NCBI RefSeq assembly: GCF_002980575.1
Contig: NZ_PVBS01000003.1
Span: 186,001 to 250,000, forward strand
DNA from: Sphingobacterium gobiense
Lineage (GTDB): Bacteria; Bacteroidota; Bacteroidia; Sphingobacteriales; Sphingobacteriaceae
DNA: 64,000 bases
Reading direction: 5' to 3'
The notes beneath the pieces are model-generated. The model was not told the DNA's origin and ran no database searches. It saw nothing but the letters and a program-made list of their open reading frames with translations. A program made the translations under genes and the position numbers. Shown in pieces: positions 17,351 through 27,264 of the stretch (position 1 is its first letter; every line of letters begins with the position of its first letter).

Positions 17351-19750
17351 TTACTCAGCCCTTAAATTTTCAGCAATATTTGTCCGGGATACTCTTAGGA
17401 TGTTGATGCATATCGTACACGCGGCGACGATAAGGACACTGCCCGCTGCTACGGCAAACAGCCATCCGCTGAGTGAGATACGGTAGGCAAAGCTCTGTAA
17501 CCACACATCAGCGGCCCACCAGCCCAATGGAATAGTTACCACGACAGCAACGGTAATGAGCCGCATAAAATCTTTCCCTAGCAAAAGACCGAGATCGGCT
17601 GCATTAGCACCTAGTATTTTTCGGATGCTGATTTCTTTCGTACGTCGTCCAATCAAAAACGCAGTAAGGGCAAATAACCCCATAACAGCGATAGCAATCG
17701 CCGTAAACCCGAAAAAAGCGACGATACGCTGCAAACGAATATGGCTGCTAAAGAGTTGCTGGAAATTTTCATCTAAAAAGGAAAACCGGATACCGAATCC
17801 CGGCTCGACACTTTTCCAGAGCTGCTCTATTGCTGTCACCTGTTTTCCGATATCACCGCCCTCCAATTTGACTAGTATCGCTCCGCCCGACTGAAAAATA
17901 CAAGCGTCATTTCCGATCGTAAAAACGGCTGGTTGTATCTGCTGTTCCAGCCCAAGTACGTTAAAATCTTTCACGATGCCTACAACTTCCATCGGAATGC
18001 TGTCACAATTGGGATAAGTAATATAGGTGCCACCGGCGTGTTGAAGTCCGAGCTTCATCGCTGCCGTTTCGTTGATAATGGCCGAGCGCGTATGTTGATC
18101 GTTGTAGCTATCCGTGAACAGTCTGCCGTCGATAAGCTTGATGTCCAATGTCTCAAAATAATCTTTACTTACTTTGACTGATCCAAGACGGTGTAACTCG
18201 CCCCTATATTTAAAATTCATCGTTGATGTGTCGGAGAATTGGTCGCCGGGAACCTTGGTAGTCTTTGCTACGGTTTGTACACCAGGTATACTTAGAAGGC
18301 TGTTCTTGACTTGCTCGAAATTATCTTCTCTCGTCTTCATCATTAGCGCCTGTATGCGCAATACCTGTTCGCCGGAAAACCCCTTGTCAAATCGCTGCAT
18401 GTAATGTAGTTGACGATCGACTATAACAATCCCGATGATAAAAAAAGCAGCGACGGCAAATTGTATTACAATCAATCCGTTGCGGAGGGTACCCCCCTTC
18501 TTTCCACTAGAATAATCTCCTTTCAGCACTTTGGTCGTATTGTAACGAGAAAGGAAGACGGCGGGATATAAACCAGAAAGTAAAGTGACGACAATCAAGC
18601 ATAATATAACCTGTGTAACGATATCCCATGAAAATTGCGCATCGAAAAGACGTAAGGATATCTGGAATTCCCGGTTGAAATAGGGTAAGGCGATATGTAA
18701 AAGCAGGATAGCAATTCCTAATGAAATAAGACACTGAATAGCGATTTCGCCCATGAACTGCCAGAATAATCTTGCTTGGCTAGAACCCAATACCTTCTTC
18801 ACACCCACCTCTTTAGCCCGTTTTAAGGAAGAAGCAATGGACAGATTACTGAAATTAACGGCTCCTGCAAATAGGAGCAATATTGCCAATACCAGCAAAA
18901 TGGAAATATGAGCGATATTGCTGTTTCCATATTTTGGAAAATTGTGGATATCATGTACGGCGTCGACAAACAGACCCTCCTGACCTCCCGATTTATGGAA
19001 CGCTTCATAGGTCATATTTTTGTCTTTCATTAGTCTATCGGTATAGTAAATCCGATCGATTGCAGATTCCACCTCCTCGCCCGATATAAGACTTTTGGTT
19101 TTGACATACGTGTAATAGGACCAGTTTCCCCAGTGGTAATTGTCGGTTTCATATGGCGAACGATATACCATCTGAATATTCAGATGTGTAGGTCCTTGGG
19201 GAGGTTCCATGACAGCGGTTACCTCGCGTTCGAAAGAGTTGAATACTTTAATCGTTTTTCCGATAGGATTTTCCTGTCCAAACAGTTTCGTTGCGATAGC
19301 TGCACTGATGACCATGGCATTCGGTTTGTGCAGCGGGGTAAGCGGATCACCATCGATGATTTTATAGGGGAACACTTGAAAAAATAACGAGTCGGCAGAT
19401 ATCGTCCCACTTTGCGATATTACTTTATCTTCCACAGATAAAGGTATTTCAAATGTTACATCAGTAGAAATTTTTGTAGCGCTCTCGATCTGGGAAGCGT
19501 TATCTCGTAATAAAGCTGCTAAAGGTGCCTGTGTATTCGGGGAAATATCGTCGTCGGCATCACGAATGGAAACCTTAAAGACTTTTTCAAGTTCCGGATC
19601 CCAACGGTCATAACTTAGCTCATAATTAAGATAAAGTAGAATCACTAAAAAGCTGGTTAACCCTATTGATAGTCCTAAGATATTAATGGCGGCGTAACCC
19701 TTGTTTTTCCAGAGCGTACGAAAAGTGAATTTTATGTAATTCTTTAGCAT
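17351..19750 (-). CDS. FtsX/MacB-like ABC permease 3 (divergent C-terminus)
   Basis: The protein has 799 residues and starts MLKNYIKFTFRTLWKNKGYA. Coupling motifs are AKEVGVKKVLGSS and TKEISIRKILGAN. Unlike the other six, the C-terminus reads SRTNIAENLRAE instead of ARxNPVDSLRxE, and the last membrane helices (WLFAVAAGSVLIVAACTICI) differ from the family pattern. It is probably the most distant paralogue in the cluster and may have another partner or substrate. Spacing is 28 bp from the upstream permease and 11 bp to the next. Confidence 0.86.
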   Translation of the reverse strand: MLKNYIKFTFRTLWKNKGYAAINILGLSIGLTSFLVILLYLNYELSYDRWDPELEKVFKVSIRDADDDISPNTQAPLAALLRDNASQIESATKISTDVTFEIPLSVEDKVISQSGTISADSLFFQVFPYKIIDGDPLTPLHKPNAMVISAAIATKLFGQENPIGKTIKVFNSFEREVTAVMEPPQGPTHLNIQMVYRSPYETDNYHWGNWSYYTYVKTKSLISGEEVESAIDRIYYTDRLMKDKNMTYEAFHKSGGQEGLFVDAVHDIHNFPKYGNSNIAHISILLVLAILLLFAGAVNFSNLSIASSLKRAKEVGVKKVLGSSQARLFWQFMGEIAIQCLISLGIAILLLHIALPYFNREFQISLRLFDAQFSWDIVTQVILCLIVVTLLSGLYPAVFLSRYNTTKVLKGDYSSGKKGGTLRNGLIVIQFAVAAFFIIGIVIVDRQLHYMQRFDKGFSGEQVLRIQALMMKTREDNFEQVKNSLLSIPGVQTVAKTTKVPGDQFSDTSTMNFKYRGELHRLGSVKVSKDYFETLDIKLIDGRLFTDSYNDQHTRSAIINETAAMKLGLQHAGGTYITYPNCDSIPMEVVGIVKDFNVLGLEQQIQPAVFTIGNDACIFQSGGAILVKLEGGDIGKQVTAIEQLWKSVEPGFGIRFSFLDENFQQLFSSHIRLQRIVAFFGFTAIAIAVMGLFALTAFLIGRRTKEISIRKILGANAADLGLLLGKDFMRLITVAVVVTIPLGWWAADVWLQSFAYRISLSGWLFAVAAGSVLIVAACTICINILRVSRTNIAENLRAE

Positions 19751-19778
19751 GGTTTATACTTTAGATCATCCTTCTTAC

Positions 19779-22160
19779 TTACTCATCCCTTAAACTATCC
19801 ACCGGGTTCGCCCGCGCTGCCTTAATGGCTAATGTACTGACTGTAAACAAAGCAATTAAAATAGCTAGGATGCCAGCGAAGAAAAATGTCCACCATGGTA
19901 TGTCTATCCGATAGACAAAATCCTGTAGCCATTGATGCATAATCCACCAGGCAATAGGAGAGGCGACAACAATGGCCAAGATGACCAATTTTAAAAAATC
20001 TTTGGAAAGCATGGTGGCGATGGTGGCGACCGACGCGCCTAATACTTTTCGAATACCAATTTCTTTTTGCCGTTGTATCGTAGCAAAGGCAACTAGCCCG
20101 AAGAGACCCAAACAAGCGATGAAAATAGCTAATCCGGAAAATAAGGCCGTTAATGTTGCGGTACGCTTTTGTTGAACAAATTTTAGCGCATAGGCTCCAT
20201 CTGCAAAGTGAATGTCTATCGGATAATCTGGATTGTATTTTTTTAGTATCGTTTGGAGTCGATCCATGTTGGAGAGCAGGCTGTTCGCGGTATTCAACCG
20301 GATATGTATATAGCTAAAATAGCTGGCGGGGCCTTTCACCATCATCGGCTCGATTTCCCGATACGGTGATTCCAATATGAAATCCGCTATGATACCGACT
20401 ACGTTCCACGTTTTCTCGTATATCGTTCCTTTGCCCTCTATAATAGGTGTGCCTAGCGGATTTGTGAGCCGCATACGCTTAACAGCAGTTTCATTTAATA
20501 ATACGGCATTGGAGTCGGAGGTGTGTGTGTAAATGTCAATATCTCGTCCAGCTAGCAATTTTATACCCATCGTTTGCGTGAAACTGGCATCTGTACTCAT
20601 GGTGTTAAAGGTTACGTCAAAGTCTTCCGGTTGTGCATTGGGCCAAGAATAACCCCAGCTATTGCTGTTGTAAGATGTGATACGTCCGGCCGATTTAACA
20701 ACGCTACTGGCTATTCCCTGCTGCATCAGTTCATGGCGTACGACTTCATAGTTCTTTCTTAAATCGCCGTCCAAAGCGATGTAAACCAAATTGTTTCGGT
20801 CATAACCACTGTCACGATCTTGCCCGTAGCGTATCTGCTGGCTGATAATAATAGTGCAAATGCCTAGACAGATGGAGATGGTAAACTGTAGTGTTACTAA
20901 TACCTTACGAGGTTTGAAATTTCCCTTGGCCGTAACGTGATTACCTTTCAGGGTCCTGATTGGCTCAAAAGCAGACAATACGAAAGCGGGGTATATACCG
21001 GCACCAAGCGTGGCAGCACCAATCACAGTCGCAAAAAGCACCCAAAATACGATAGGCTGGTCGTCTATGCTGATGTCGCTGTTGATAAGGCTGTTGAAGA
21101 AAGGGAGCCCTACGGCGGTGAGTAACAAGGCTATGATGCCTGCCAGGAGTGTTATCATAAACGACTCCAATAAAAACTGTTGAATAAGTGTCTTCTTTGG
21201 GGCGCCGACGACTTTGCGGACACCAACTTCTTTAGCTCTTCTTTCCGCCCCCGCGGTGCTGAGGTTTACGAAGTTAATACAGGCGATGAGCAGAATGAAT
21301 AATCCGATTAAAGCAAACATACGTAAGTTGACAATATGACCAGCTACCATCTTTCCATTCTCCGATTTATTATACAGGTGCCAACGGTCTGCTGGATAGA
21401 GATAAATGCTCGCTTTTACCTGATTGTTGGTGTGATTCCTCACAAGATTGGCGATATTTTGATTGGTAGATGACAGGGAAACACCCTCTTTTAACAAGAC
21501 ATATGTTTGGTGATTGTAGCTTGTCCAGGAATCATTGAATGTCCAACCGACGGTGGTTAGAAAATCCCACGAGCAGAAGAAGTCGTTTCCATGAAATGTA
21601 GAATTGCGTGGGATATCTTGGATAACGCCTTGCACAGTCAGGGAAGCTAATGTATCTATTTGTACTGTTTCTCCTATCACTTGCGTATGCCCAAACATTT
21701 TTTTTGCTAAGGATTCCGTCAGTACAATAGCATCGGGCCTTGTAAGGGAGGTCTCTGGATTCCCTGCTAAAAACGGAAAATCAAATAATTTGAAAAATCC
21801 AGAATCGCTTACCGTACCGGAAGCTTTAAAACGCTTTTCGTCGTCATGGAGAAGGTGATTGACGGTAGCGGTTCTAACGACTTCTTCTAGATCTGGATGC
21901 TCCTGTTTTAGGATCGGACCAAGTATTGCGGGCGTCGCACCCCATGTGTGGGATTTACCCTCAAATGTATCGAGCGTATACACTTGCGACAGACGGTCGG
22001 TTTTGGAGTAAAAGCGATCGTATTGTACTTCAGCGTTTATCCATAACCCGATGATGAGCGATATGCTCATACCCAGCGCTAAACCAAGAATATTGATAGT
22101 GGAATTCCCTCTGTTTTTCAAAAGGTTTCTCCAAGCTATTTTGAAATGGTTTTTTATCAT
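19779..22160 (-). CDS. FtsX/MacB-like ABC permease 2
   Basis: The protein has 793 residues and starts MIKNHFKIAWRNLLKNRGNS. Coupling motifs are AKEVGVRKVVGAPKKTLIQQF and QKEIGIRKVLGAS. It ends ARANPVDSLRDE. It is similar to permease 5 in the first half. Two FtsX units with large periplasmic domains, no cytoplasmic ATPase. A 21-bp gap follows the stop of permease 1. Confidence 0.87.
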   Translation of the reverse strand: MIKNHFKIAWRNLLKNRGNSTINILGLALGMSISLIIGLWINAEVQYDRFYSKTDRLSQVYTLDTFEGKSHTWGATPAILGPILKQEHPDLEEVVRTATVNHLLHDDEKRFKASGTVSDSGFFKLFDFPFLAGNPETSLTRPDAIVLTESLAKKMFGHTQVIGETVQIDTLASLTVQGVIQDIPRNSTFHGNDFFCSWDFLTTVGWTFNDSWTSYNHQTYVLLKEGVSLSSTNQNIANLVRNHTNNQVKASIYLYPADRWHLYNKSENGKMVAGHIVNLRMFALIGLFILLIACINFVNLSTAGAERRAKEVGVRKVVGAPKKTLIQQFLLESFMITLLAGIIALLLTAVGLPFFNSLINSDISIDDQPIVFWVLFATVIGAATLGAGIYPAFVLSAFEPIRTLKGNHVTAKGNFKPRKVLVTLQFTISICLGICTIIISQQIRYGQDRDSGYDRNNLVYIALDGDLRKNYEVVRHELMQQGIASSVVKSAGRITSYNSNSWGYSWPNAQPEDFDVTFNTMSTDASFTQTMGIKLLAGRDIDIYTHTSDSNAVLLNETAVKRMRLTNPLGTPIIEGKGTIYEKTWNVVGIIADFILESPYREIEPMMVKGPASYFSYIHIRLNTANSLLSNMDRLQTILKKYNPDYPIDIHFADGAYALKFVQQKRTATLTALFSGLAIFIACLGLFGLVAFATIQRQKEIGIRKVLGASVATIATMLSKDFLKLVILAIVVASPIAWWIMHQWLQDFVYRIDIPWWTFFFAGILAILIALFTVSTLAIKAARANPVDSLRDE

Positions 22161-22181
22161 GATTTATATTTTAAATCGTAA

Positions 22182-24554
22182 TTACTCATCCCTTAAACTA
22201 TCCACCGGGTTTGCTCTGGCTGCACGTATAGCTTGATAACTTATAGTAATCACGGCTATGATCATAGCTAATACACCACCAACAACAAATGTCCACGCAT
22301 TTAAATCTGTTTTATAGGCGAAGTTTCCAAGCCATTCATTCATCAGATAAAGTGCAATAGGACAGGCTATCAGAATTGCGATACAAATAAGCATAACGAA
22401 GTTTTTTCCTAATAACCGGACAACACCGAATACACTTGCGCCTAATACCTTCCGGATGCCTATTTCCTTTACCCGCGTTTGTGCCTCGTGGGTTGCTAAG
22501 GCAAACAGGCCAAGTGCGGATATGAAGATCGCAATACCGGAAAAAATATTGAATAATACACCTGTCTGCTGTTCGGATTTATATACGCTGTCAAATTGTT
22601 CATCAACGAATGTGTAACTAAAAGGCGAATCCGAAGGATAACGATTGTATATGGTTTCCAGAGCGTTGATGGCTTGTTGTACTTGTGAGGTGGTTGTTTT
22701 AACGTATAAGGTACCTGCCCCCCAACGTGTCCAGAATACCATCGGACCTATTTTCTCTTTAACGGATTTGAAATGAAAATCTTTCACCACGCCGATAATC
22801 TGACCGGGAAAATCATGGAAGCTCATACTTGCGCCCACATAAGGCGGTGTTAATCCCATTTGTTTGGCCAATGTTTCGTTGATGATATAGCTCGACGAAT
22901 CCGCAGGTAGCCCAGTAAAGTTTTTCCCTTCAAGCAATTCGATGTCCATCAGCGGAATGAAATTGTCGTCGATGGTTGCCTGTGATACAATTAATTTGTT
23001 GTCTTTGGATTTGCCCGGCCAGTCAATATCACCGGTGGAATGACCATAATCTGTAAGATTCCATATACCGGTGAGAGAGATCCCCTGGATAGCACTGTTG
23101 CCGTTGAGCTCATCGCGGATAGCATCGATATGTTTATATGCCTCATTGGGAAGACCGAGAGTCAATACATGGTCTTTGTCATATCCGAGATTAATCTGTC
23201 GGATAAAAGCCAGCTGGTTTTTGATGACCAATGTGCATACGATAAGCGTGACGGATATAGTGAATTGGAAAACGACCAATATTTTTCGCATGGTATTCGA
23301 GGAAAACCGTGTTAATGATTTTCCTTTCAGGGACGTTATAGGGCTGAATGAAGACAGTTGCACGGCGGGATAGATACTCGATAGGCATAGTGTGCCAAAA
23401 ATCGCCAATCCGATGTATAACCATATCAATCCGTTATGGAAGGAATAGCTCATGGACTTTTGAGCGATTTGATTATACCCCGAGCGCAGCAAAAAGATAA
23501 GGAAAAATGCAATCAGCAAAGCGAAAAAGACGACAACAACTGTTTCGGTGACAAATTGTAAGAATAAGCGCCTTCGGCTGGCACCGACGACCTTTCGTAT
23601 ACCAACCTCTTTGGCCCGATCTAGTGCTCTAGCGGTGCTGAGATTCACATAGTTTACAGCCCCTATGACCAACAGTAGGATGGCGATAATGCTGAAAATC
23701 TGTACCATCCGGAGCCCCGATTTATTTCCGTCTGGCGCAATTAAATGTATCGTTTCCAGTGGGGTTAATACGAATACAGTTGAGTTTTCACCGTCGCGTG
23801 CCTTCGTGTAGGAGTCCGTTATCAATTCGCCGATCGAACTGGGAACGGCATCGTGCTTCACTTTGATATAGGTCGAGAAGCTATAATTTCCTAAATCCTC
23901 ATCGATAGTTTTCCATTTACCGTTGCCACCCCATTGCGTAAAACGTTGTGCATGATACGCTAATGGGATGACAACATCGAATTCTATTGAAGAATTCTGT
24001 GGTACATCTTTTAAAACACCCGCAACAGAAAACAGGTCTTCGTTATAACGGAAAGTTTTACCAATAACCTGTTGCGTACTGAATAGTTTTTCCGCGGTTG
24101 ACTCCGTGATGAACGCATGGGTATAATTTGCCTGAAAGCCGCTGAGTGAGCCTTCTAACAATGGAAAATTAAACATGCTGAAGAAATTGCTGTCAACATA
24201 ACAGATCGTCATACCCGTTATAGGGCGCTTCTGCTCATCATTGACCAATGTTACATTCCAATCTTGAGATACGCGGGTTGCATGTTCCACCTCTGGAATA
24301 TTCCGGGCGTAGTTAGCGATAGGACCGGGGGAACTCCCCCATATAGAACCATTATGTTCAGGGTCTAAATGAGAATTGACTTTATATACGCGTTCATAAT
24401 CCGGATGGAATTTATCAAAGCTCCGCTCATCCTGCACCCATATTAGGATCAATATGGACGCGGCGAGACTGATCGATAACCCCAATATATTGATAATGGT
24501 GTAGAATTTCTTTTTCTTCAAGCCTCGAAAGATTGTTTTTAGGTTCCTTAGCAT
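22182..24554 (-). CDS. FtsX/MacB-like ABC permease 1 (next to the ATPase)
   Basis: The protein has 790 residues and starts MLRNLKTIFRGLKKKKFYTI. Coupling motifs are AKEVGIRKVVGASRRRLFLQF and VKEIGIRKVLGAS. It ends ARANPVDSLRDE. It is the first permease after the ATPase gene (35-bp gap), so it is the best candidate for the ancestral partner of that ATPase. In the family one ATPase dimer docks on the cytoplasmic coupling helices that carry these RKVLGA-type motifs. Confidence 0.88.
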   Translation of the reverse strand: MLRNLKTIFRGLKKKKFYTIINILGLSISLAASILILIWVQDERSFDKFHPDYERVYKVNSHLDPEHNGSIWGSSPGPIANYARNIPEVEHATRVSQDWNVTLVNDEQKRPITGMTICYVDSNFFSMFNFPLLEGSLSGFQANYTHAFITESTAEKLFSTQQVIGKTFRYNEDLFSVAGVLKDVPQNSSIEFDVVIPLAYHAQRFTQWGGNGKWKTIDEDLGNYSFSTYIKVKHDAVPSSIGELITDSYTKARDGENSTVFVLTPLETIHLIAPDGNKSGLRMVQIFSIIAILLLVIGAVNYVNLSTARALDRAKEVGIRKVVGASRRRLFLQFVTETVVVVFFALLIAFFLIFLLRSGYNQIAQKSMSYSFHNGLIWLYIGLAIFGTLCLSSIYPAVQLSSFSPITSLKGKSLTRFSSNTMRKILVVFQFTISVTLIVCTLVIKNQLAFIRQINLGYDKDHVLTLGLPNEAYKHIDAIRDELNGNSAIQGISLTGIWNLTDYGHSTGDIDWPGKSKDNKLIVSQATIDDNFIPLMDIELLEGKNFTGLPADSSSYIINETLAKQMGLTPPYVGASMSFHDFPGQIIGVVKDFHFKSVKEKIGPMVFWTRWGAGTLYVKTTTSQVQQAINALETIYNRYPSDSPFSYTFVDEQFDSVYKSEQQTGVLFNIFSGIAIFISALGLFALATHEAQTRVKEIGIRKVLGASVFGVVRLLGKNFVMLICIAILIACPIALYLMNEWLGNFAYKTDLNAWTFVVGGVLAMIIAVITISYQAIRAARANPVDSLRDE

Positions 24555-24589
24555 GTGTTTAACCGTTTAATAGTATAATCGATATCCTT

Positions 24590-25267
24590 TTAAGAGCCTA
24601 CTGTCTCCATAATGACCTGCCCATCCAACATACGGATCACACGGTCGGCGAATTTAGCATCGTGTTCACTATGTGTTACCATCACGATGGTCGTACCAGC
24701 CTCGTTTAATTCGGTCAACAGTTGCATGACCTCGTTACCATTATTTGAGTCAAGATTTCCAGTCGGCTCATCGGCTAAAATGAGCTTCGGATTGTTGACA
24801 ACTGCGCGGGCGACGGCGACACGTTGCTGTTGACCACCCGATAGCTGCTGTGGGAAGTGATTGCGCCGATGCATGATCTGCACTTTTTCTAATACTTCTT
24901 CTACACGGCGTTTGCGTTCTGCGGCAGGTACTTTTGTGTACACCAATGGAAGTTCCACATTTTCAAATACAGTCAGTTCATCAATCAGATTGAAACTTTG
25001 AAATACAAAGCCTATATTATGTTTGCGCAGATTGGAACGATTGCTTTCCTTGAATTTAGCCACTTCCGTGCCGTTGAATAGATAACTCCCTTCGTCCAAA
25101 TCATCTAATAATCCGACGATATTTAACAGGGTTGACTTGCCACAGCCGGAAGGCCCCATGACCGCCACAAATTCGCCTTCTTTTACGTGGATGCTCACAT
25201 TGTTCAATGCGACTGTTTCCACCTCTTCGGTGCGGTAATATTTCTGTAGGTTGGTTATTTTTATCAT
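24590..25267 (-). CDS. MacB/LolD-type ABC transporter ATP-binding protein
   Basis: The protein has 225 residues, a single nucleotide-binding domain. Walker A GPSGCGKST (38-46), Q-loop in FVFQSFNLI (~88-96), signature LSGGQQQR (142-149), Walker B LILADEP (162-168) and the switch His in MVTHSEHD are all intact, so it should hydrolyse ATP. It is the only ATPase encoded between the adaptor and the seven permeases and must serve several or all of them unless others are encoded elsewhere. The gene starts 12 bp after the stop of the adaptor gene and is co-transcribed with it. Confidence 0.95.
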   Translation of the reverse strand: MIKITNLQKYYRTEEVETVALNNVSIHVKEGEFVAVMGPSGCGKSTLLNIVGLLDDLDEGSYLFNGTEVAKFKESNRSNLRKHNIGFVFQSFNLIDELTVFENVELPLVYTKVPAAERKRRVEEVLEKVQIMHRRNHFPQQLSGGQQQRVAVARAVVNNPKLILADEPTGNLDSNNGNEVMQLLTELNEAGTTIVMVTHSEHDAKFADRVIRMLDGQVIMETVGS

Positions 25268-25279
25268 GCTTTATAATAA

Positions 25280-26536
25280 CTAGTTCGATCTAACATTCAA
25301 TTCCTGTATCTTATCATACGTTTCATAACTCGACACGATAACTCTATCGCCAGGTTGTAAACCTCCAATTACTTCGTAATATTCTGGATTCTGGCGCCCG
25401 AGCTGTATATCCGCCCGATAGGCGGTGCTTCCGTTCTTATCCAATTTGAAAATCCAATTTCCCCCCGTTTGTTGATAGAAACCGCCTTTTGCCAATAGCA
25501 ATGCTTTTGTCTCATCGCTCAATGCCAAGCGGATCTGCAAAGTCTGTCCGCGACGTACACTGGAAGGTGTTTCTCCATCAAATTCCATGTCGACTTGAAA
25601 ACGTCCATTGGTTACTTGTGTATACACTTTTTTGATTTTCAGCTTATAAACTTTCCCACTCAAGGTGAATTCGCCAATCTGTTCCGTAAAGATACGATTG
25701 ATGTAATGTTCATCAATGTCAGCACGTACTTTAAAACCGGTCAAAACATCGATTTGTCCAAGCCGTTCGCCGGCGTTTTTATTTTGACCGATTTCAGCAT
25801 CAAAAGAAGTGAGCTGCCCGTCGACCGGTGCCCGGACGATAAGATCATCTACTTTCTTCCGCATAAGCTCCAATGCACTTTGTGTACGCTCATACGTTTT
25901 TTGATCTTGTAGCGCTTTTTGATTATTGGAAATGGAATCTTGGCGAAGGATTTGCTGGGTCAATGTCACACGTTGCTTTTGATAGTTGTATTCGTTAGCC
26001 GATTTTTCGTATTCCTGCGAACCGATAGCTTTTTCCTTATATAATTTTTGGTTTAAATTATACACGCGCTCCGCTTCTCGGAACGCCTGCTGCACATCCG
26101 CCATTTGATTGCGGTTGTTGATGGTCATTTGCTCCGCATTGGTGCGTGCAATCTGCGCCTGTGTCAAGAGATTGAGCACTTGGGTTTCTTGCTGAACGAG
26201 ACTCAGTTCCTGATCTGTATTTGCCAGTCGCATAATCGGATCACCCTTTTTTAAGATCGCACCATCTTCCACGTATTTTTCTTCTACACGACCGCCAACC
26301 GAAGCATCTAAATAGATGCTGCTAATGGGAAGCACTGTTCCATTAATTGGAATAAATTCTTGAAAAGTACCTTCTTTTACCTCGGCGATACTGATGCGGT
26401 CGGCATCAACATTCAAACGGCTGTTTCCGCTGGTGAAATAATAACTTGCTCCAATTAAGGAGATAACTCCAACAATACCGACGAGCGTTAAAATCCGCTT
26501 ACTGTTCCATTTCTTCTGCTGTATTGGTCTGTCCAT
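25280..26536 (-). CDS. Periplasmic adaptor (HlyD/MacA-type membrane fusion protein)
   Basis: The protein has 418 residues. Basic N-terminus, one membrane anchor (~15-33), a split lipoyl-like domain (LDASVGGRVEEKYVEDGAILKKGDPI, ~78-103, and IVRAPVDGQLTSFDAEIG), an alpha hairpin coiled coil (~108-235) and C-terminal beta-barrel domains ending in GLQPGDRVIVSSYETYDK. It bridges inner-membrane permeases to an outer-membrane TolC-type channel; such a channel is encoded divergently at 27393. First gene of the nine-gene minus-strand operon, preceded by a sigma-54-like element and a paired operator. Confidence 0.92.
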   Translation of the reverse strand: MDRPIQQKKWNSKRILTLVGIVGVISLIGASYYFTSGNSRLNVDADRISIAEVKEGTFQEFIPINGTVLPISSIYLDASVGGRVEEKYVEDGAILKKGDPIMRLANTDQELSLVQQETQVLNLLTQAQIARTNAEQMTINNRNQMADVQQAFREAERVYNLNQKLYKEKAIGSQEYEKSANEYNYQKQRVTLTQQILRQDSISNNQKALQDQKTYERTQSALELMRKKVDDLIVRAPVDGQLTSFDAEIGQNKNAGERLGQIDVLTGFKVRADIDEHYINRIFTEQIGEFTLSGKVYKLKIKKVYTQVTNGRFQVDMEFDGETPSSVRRGQTLQIRLALSDETKALLLAKGGFYQQTGGNWIFKLDKNGSTAYRADIQLGRQNPEYYEVIGGLQPGDRVIVSSYETYDKIQELNVRSN

Positions 26537-26574
26537 TAAAAAATTAGAGATTTATGTTTGTCCACTTTTTACTA

Positions 26575-26588
26575 TACAACGCTGTGCC
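26575..26588 (-). promoter_or_regulatory. Sigma-54-like -24/-12 element upstream of the adaptor operon
   Basis: On the minus strand TGGCACAGCGTTGT matches the TGGCAC -24 block exactly, with a TTG(T) -12 block 1 bp closer than the consensus. It lies about 40-50 bp before the ATG at 26536 and ~54 bp downstream of the operator pair at 26642-26679. The short spacing makes it weaker than the other two sites. Confidence 0.45.
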
Positions 26589-26641
26589 AATATTGTAATC
26601 GGCTTATTCATAGTATTTTAATTTGCTTGTTTCACAAAAGG

Positions 26642-26679
26642 TGTCCGTATACGGACAGTTAGCTGTTCGGTGGTGAACA
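26642..26679. promoter_or_regulatory. Paired 16-bp palindromic operator (site set 2)
   Basis: TGTCCGTATACGGACA (26642-26657, a perfect palindrome) and TGTTCGGTGGTGAACA (26664-26679) have starts 22 bp apart. Same motif as at 374-410 and 27265-27301. It faces the adaptor/permease operon. Confidence 0.65.
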
Positions 26680-26904
26680 AGGGAACAAACGCGTGAGCAA
26701 AGAGAAAATTTCTACGGCTCCCATGCTAGTTGAGCGGAGCACGGAAGCCAGTAGAAATAGAGAGAGAAATAGAAAAGTGTATTTTGTTATGATTATTTAG
26801 AATCATTTTAAACTGATGTAAAGATGCTTGTTATTTAGAAGCAATCCAAACAAAATATGACGCATAAGGAAATTGTTGTTTAAGAATTGGAAATAATGAG
26901 GGGT

Positions 26905-27007
26905 ATTACTTTTTTTACCTCAAAAAAGTAATCAAAAAAATCGTCGCTGAAAACCTTTGGCATTGGGAATAGTGCAAAATTAGTGTTTCTACATTCGCCA
27001 AAGGTTT
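26905..27007. repeat. Two inverted repeats in the divergent intergenic region
   Basis: The first has arms ATTACTTTTTT / AAAAAAGTAAT (26905-26915, 26922-26932). The second has arms AAACCTTTGGC / GCCAAAGGTTT (26951-26961, 26997-27007), extended by GTCGC on the left and GCGAC on the right after three unpaired bases. No coding frame. Similar words occur as interspersed intergenic elements in Sphingobacteriaceae (recollection). The remaining parts of 26680-27264 carry no other signal I can name apart from the dispersed repeat. Confidence 0.5.
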
Positions 27008-27147
27008 GATGCGACATGTGGGGTTAAGGTAAGGATAGTGCAAATGCGTAAATGAACGCCTTCAATAATTGATACCGATGCCGCGGATTAAAATGACCTT
27101 ATATTGTTCTGCGACCATTTTTCTGAAGGCTATTCCGTAGAGAACAA

Positions 27148-27255
27148 AATACTGTCTGAGCGGAGCGAGTTTATTTTGTTTAGGAATAGACGAAGAAAAT
27201 AGCAGAACTATATTCAGTCTTGATCTTTTATTTCTTTTCCATCAAGGGAAAAGAA
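27148..27255 (+). repeat. Dispersed intergenic repeat, copy 2
   Basis: It runs AATACTGTCTGAGCGGAGCG, then the AGTTTATTTTGTTTAGGAAT block, a region with GAAAATAGCA, then CAGTCTTGAT and an ATCAAG-type end. It corresponds to the minus-strand copy at 1672-1780 with scattered differences. Confidence 0.6.
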
Positions 27256-27264
27256 AGACAAGGA

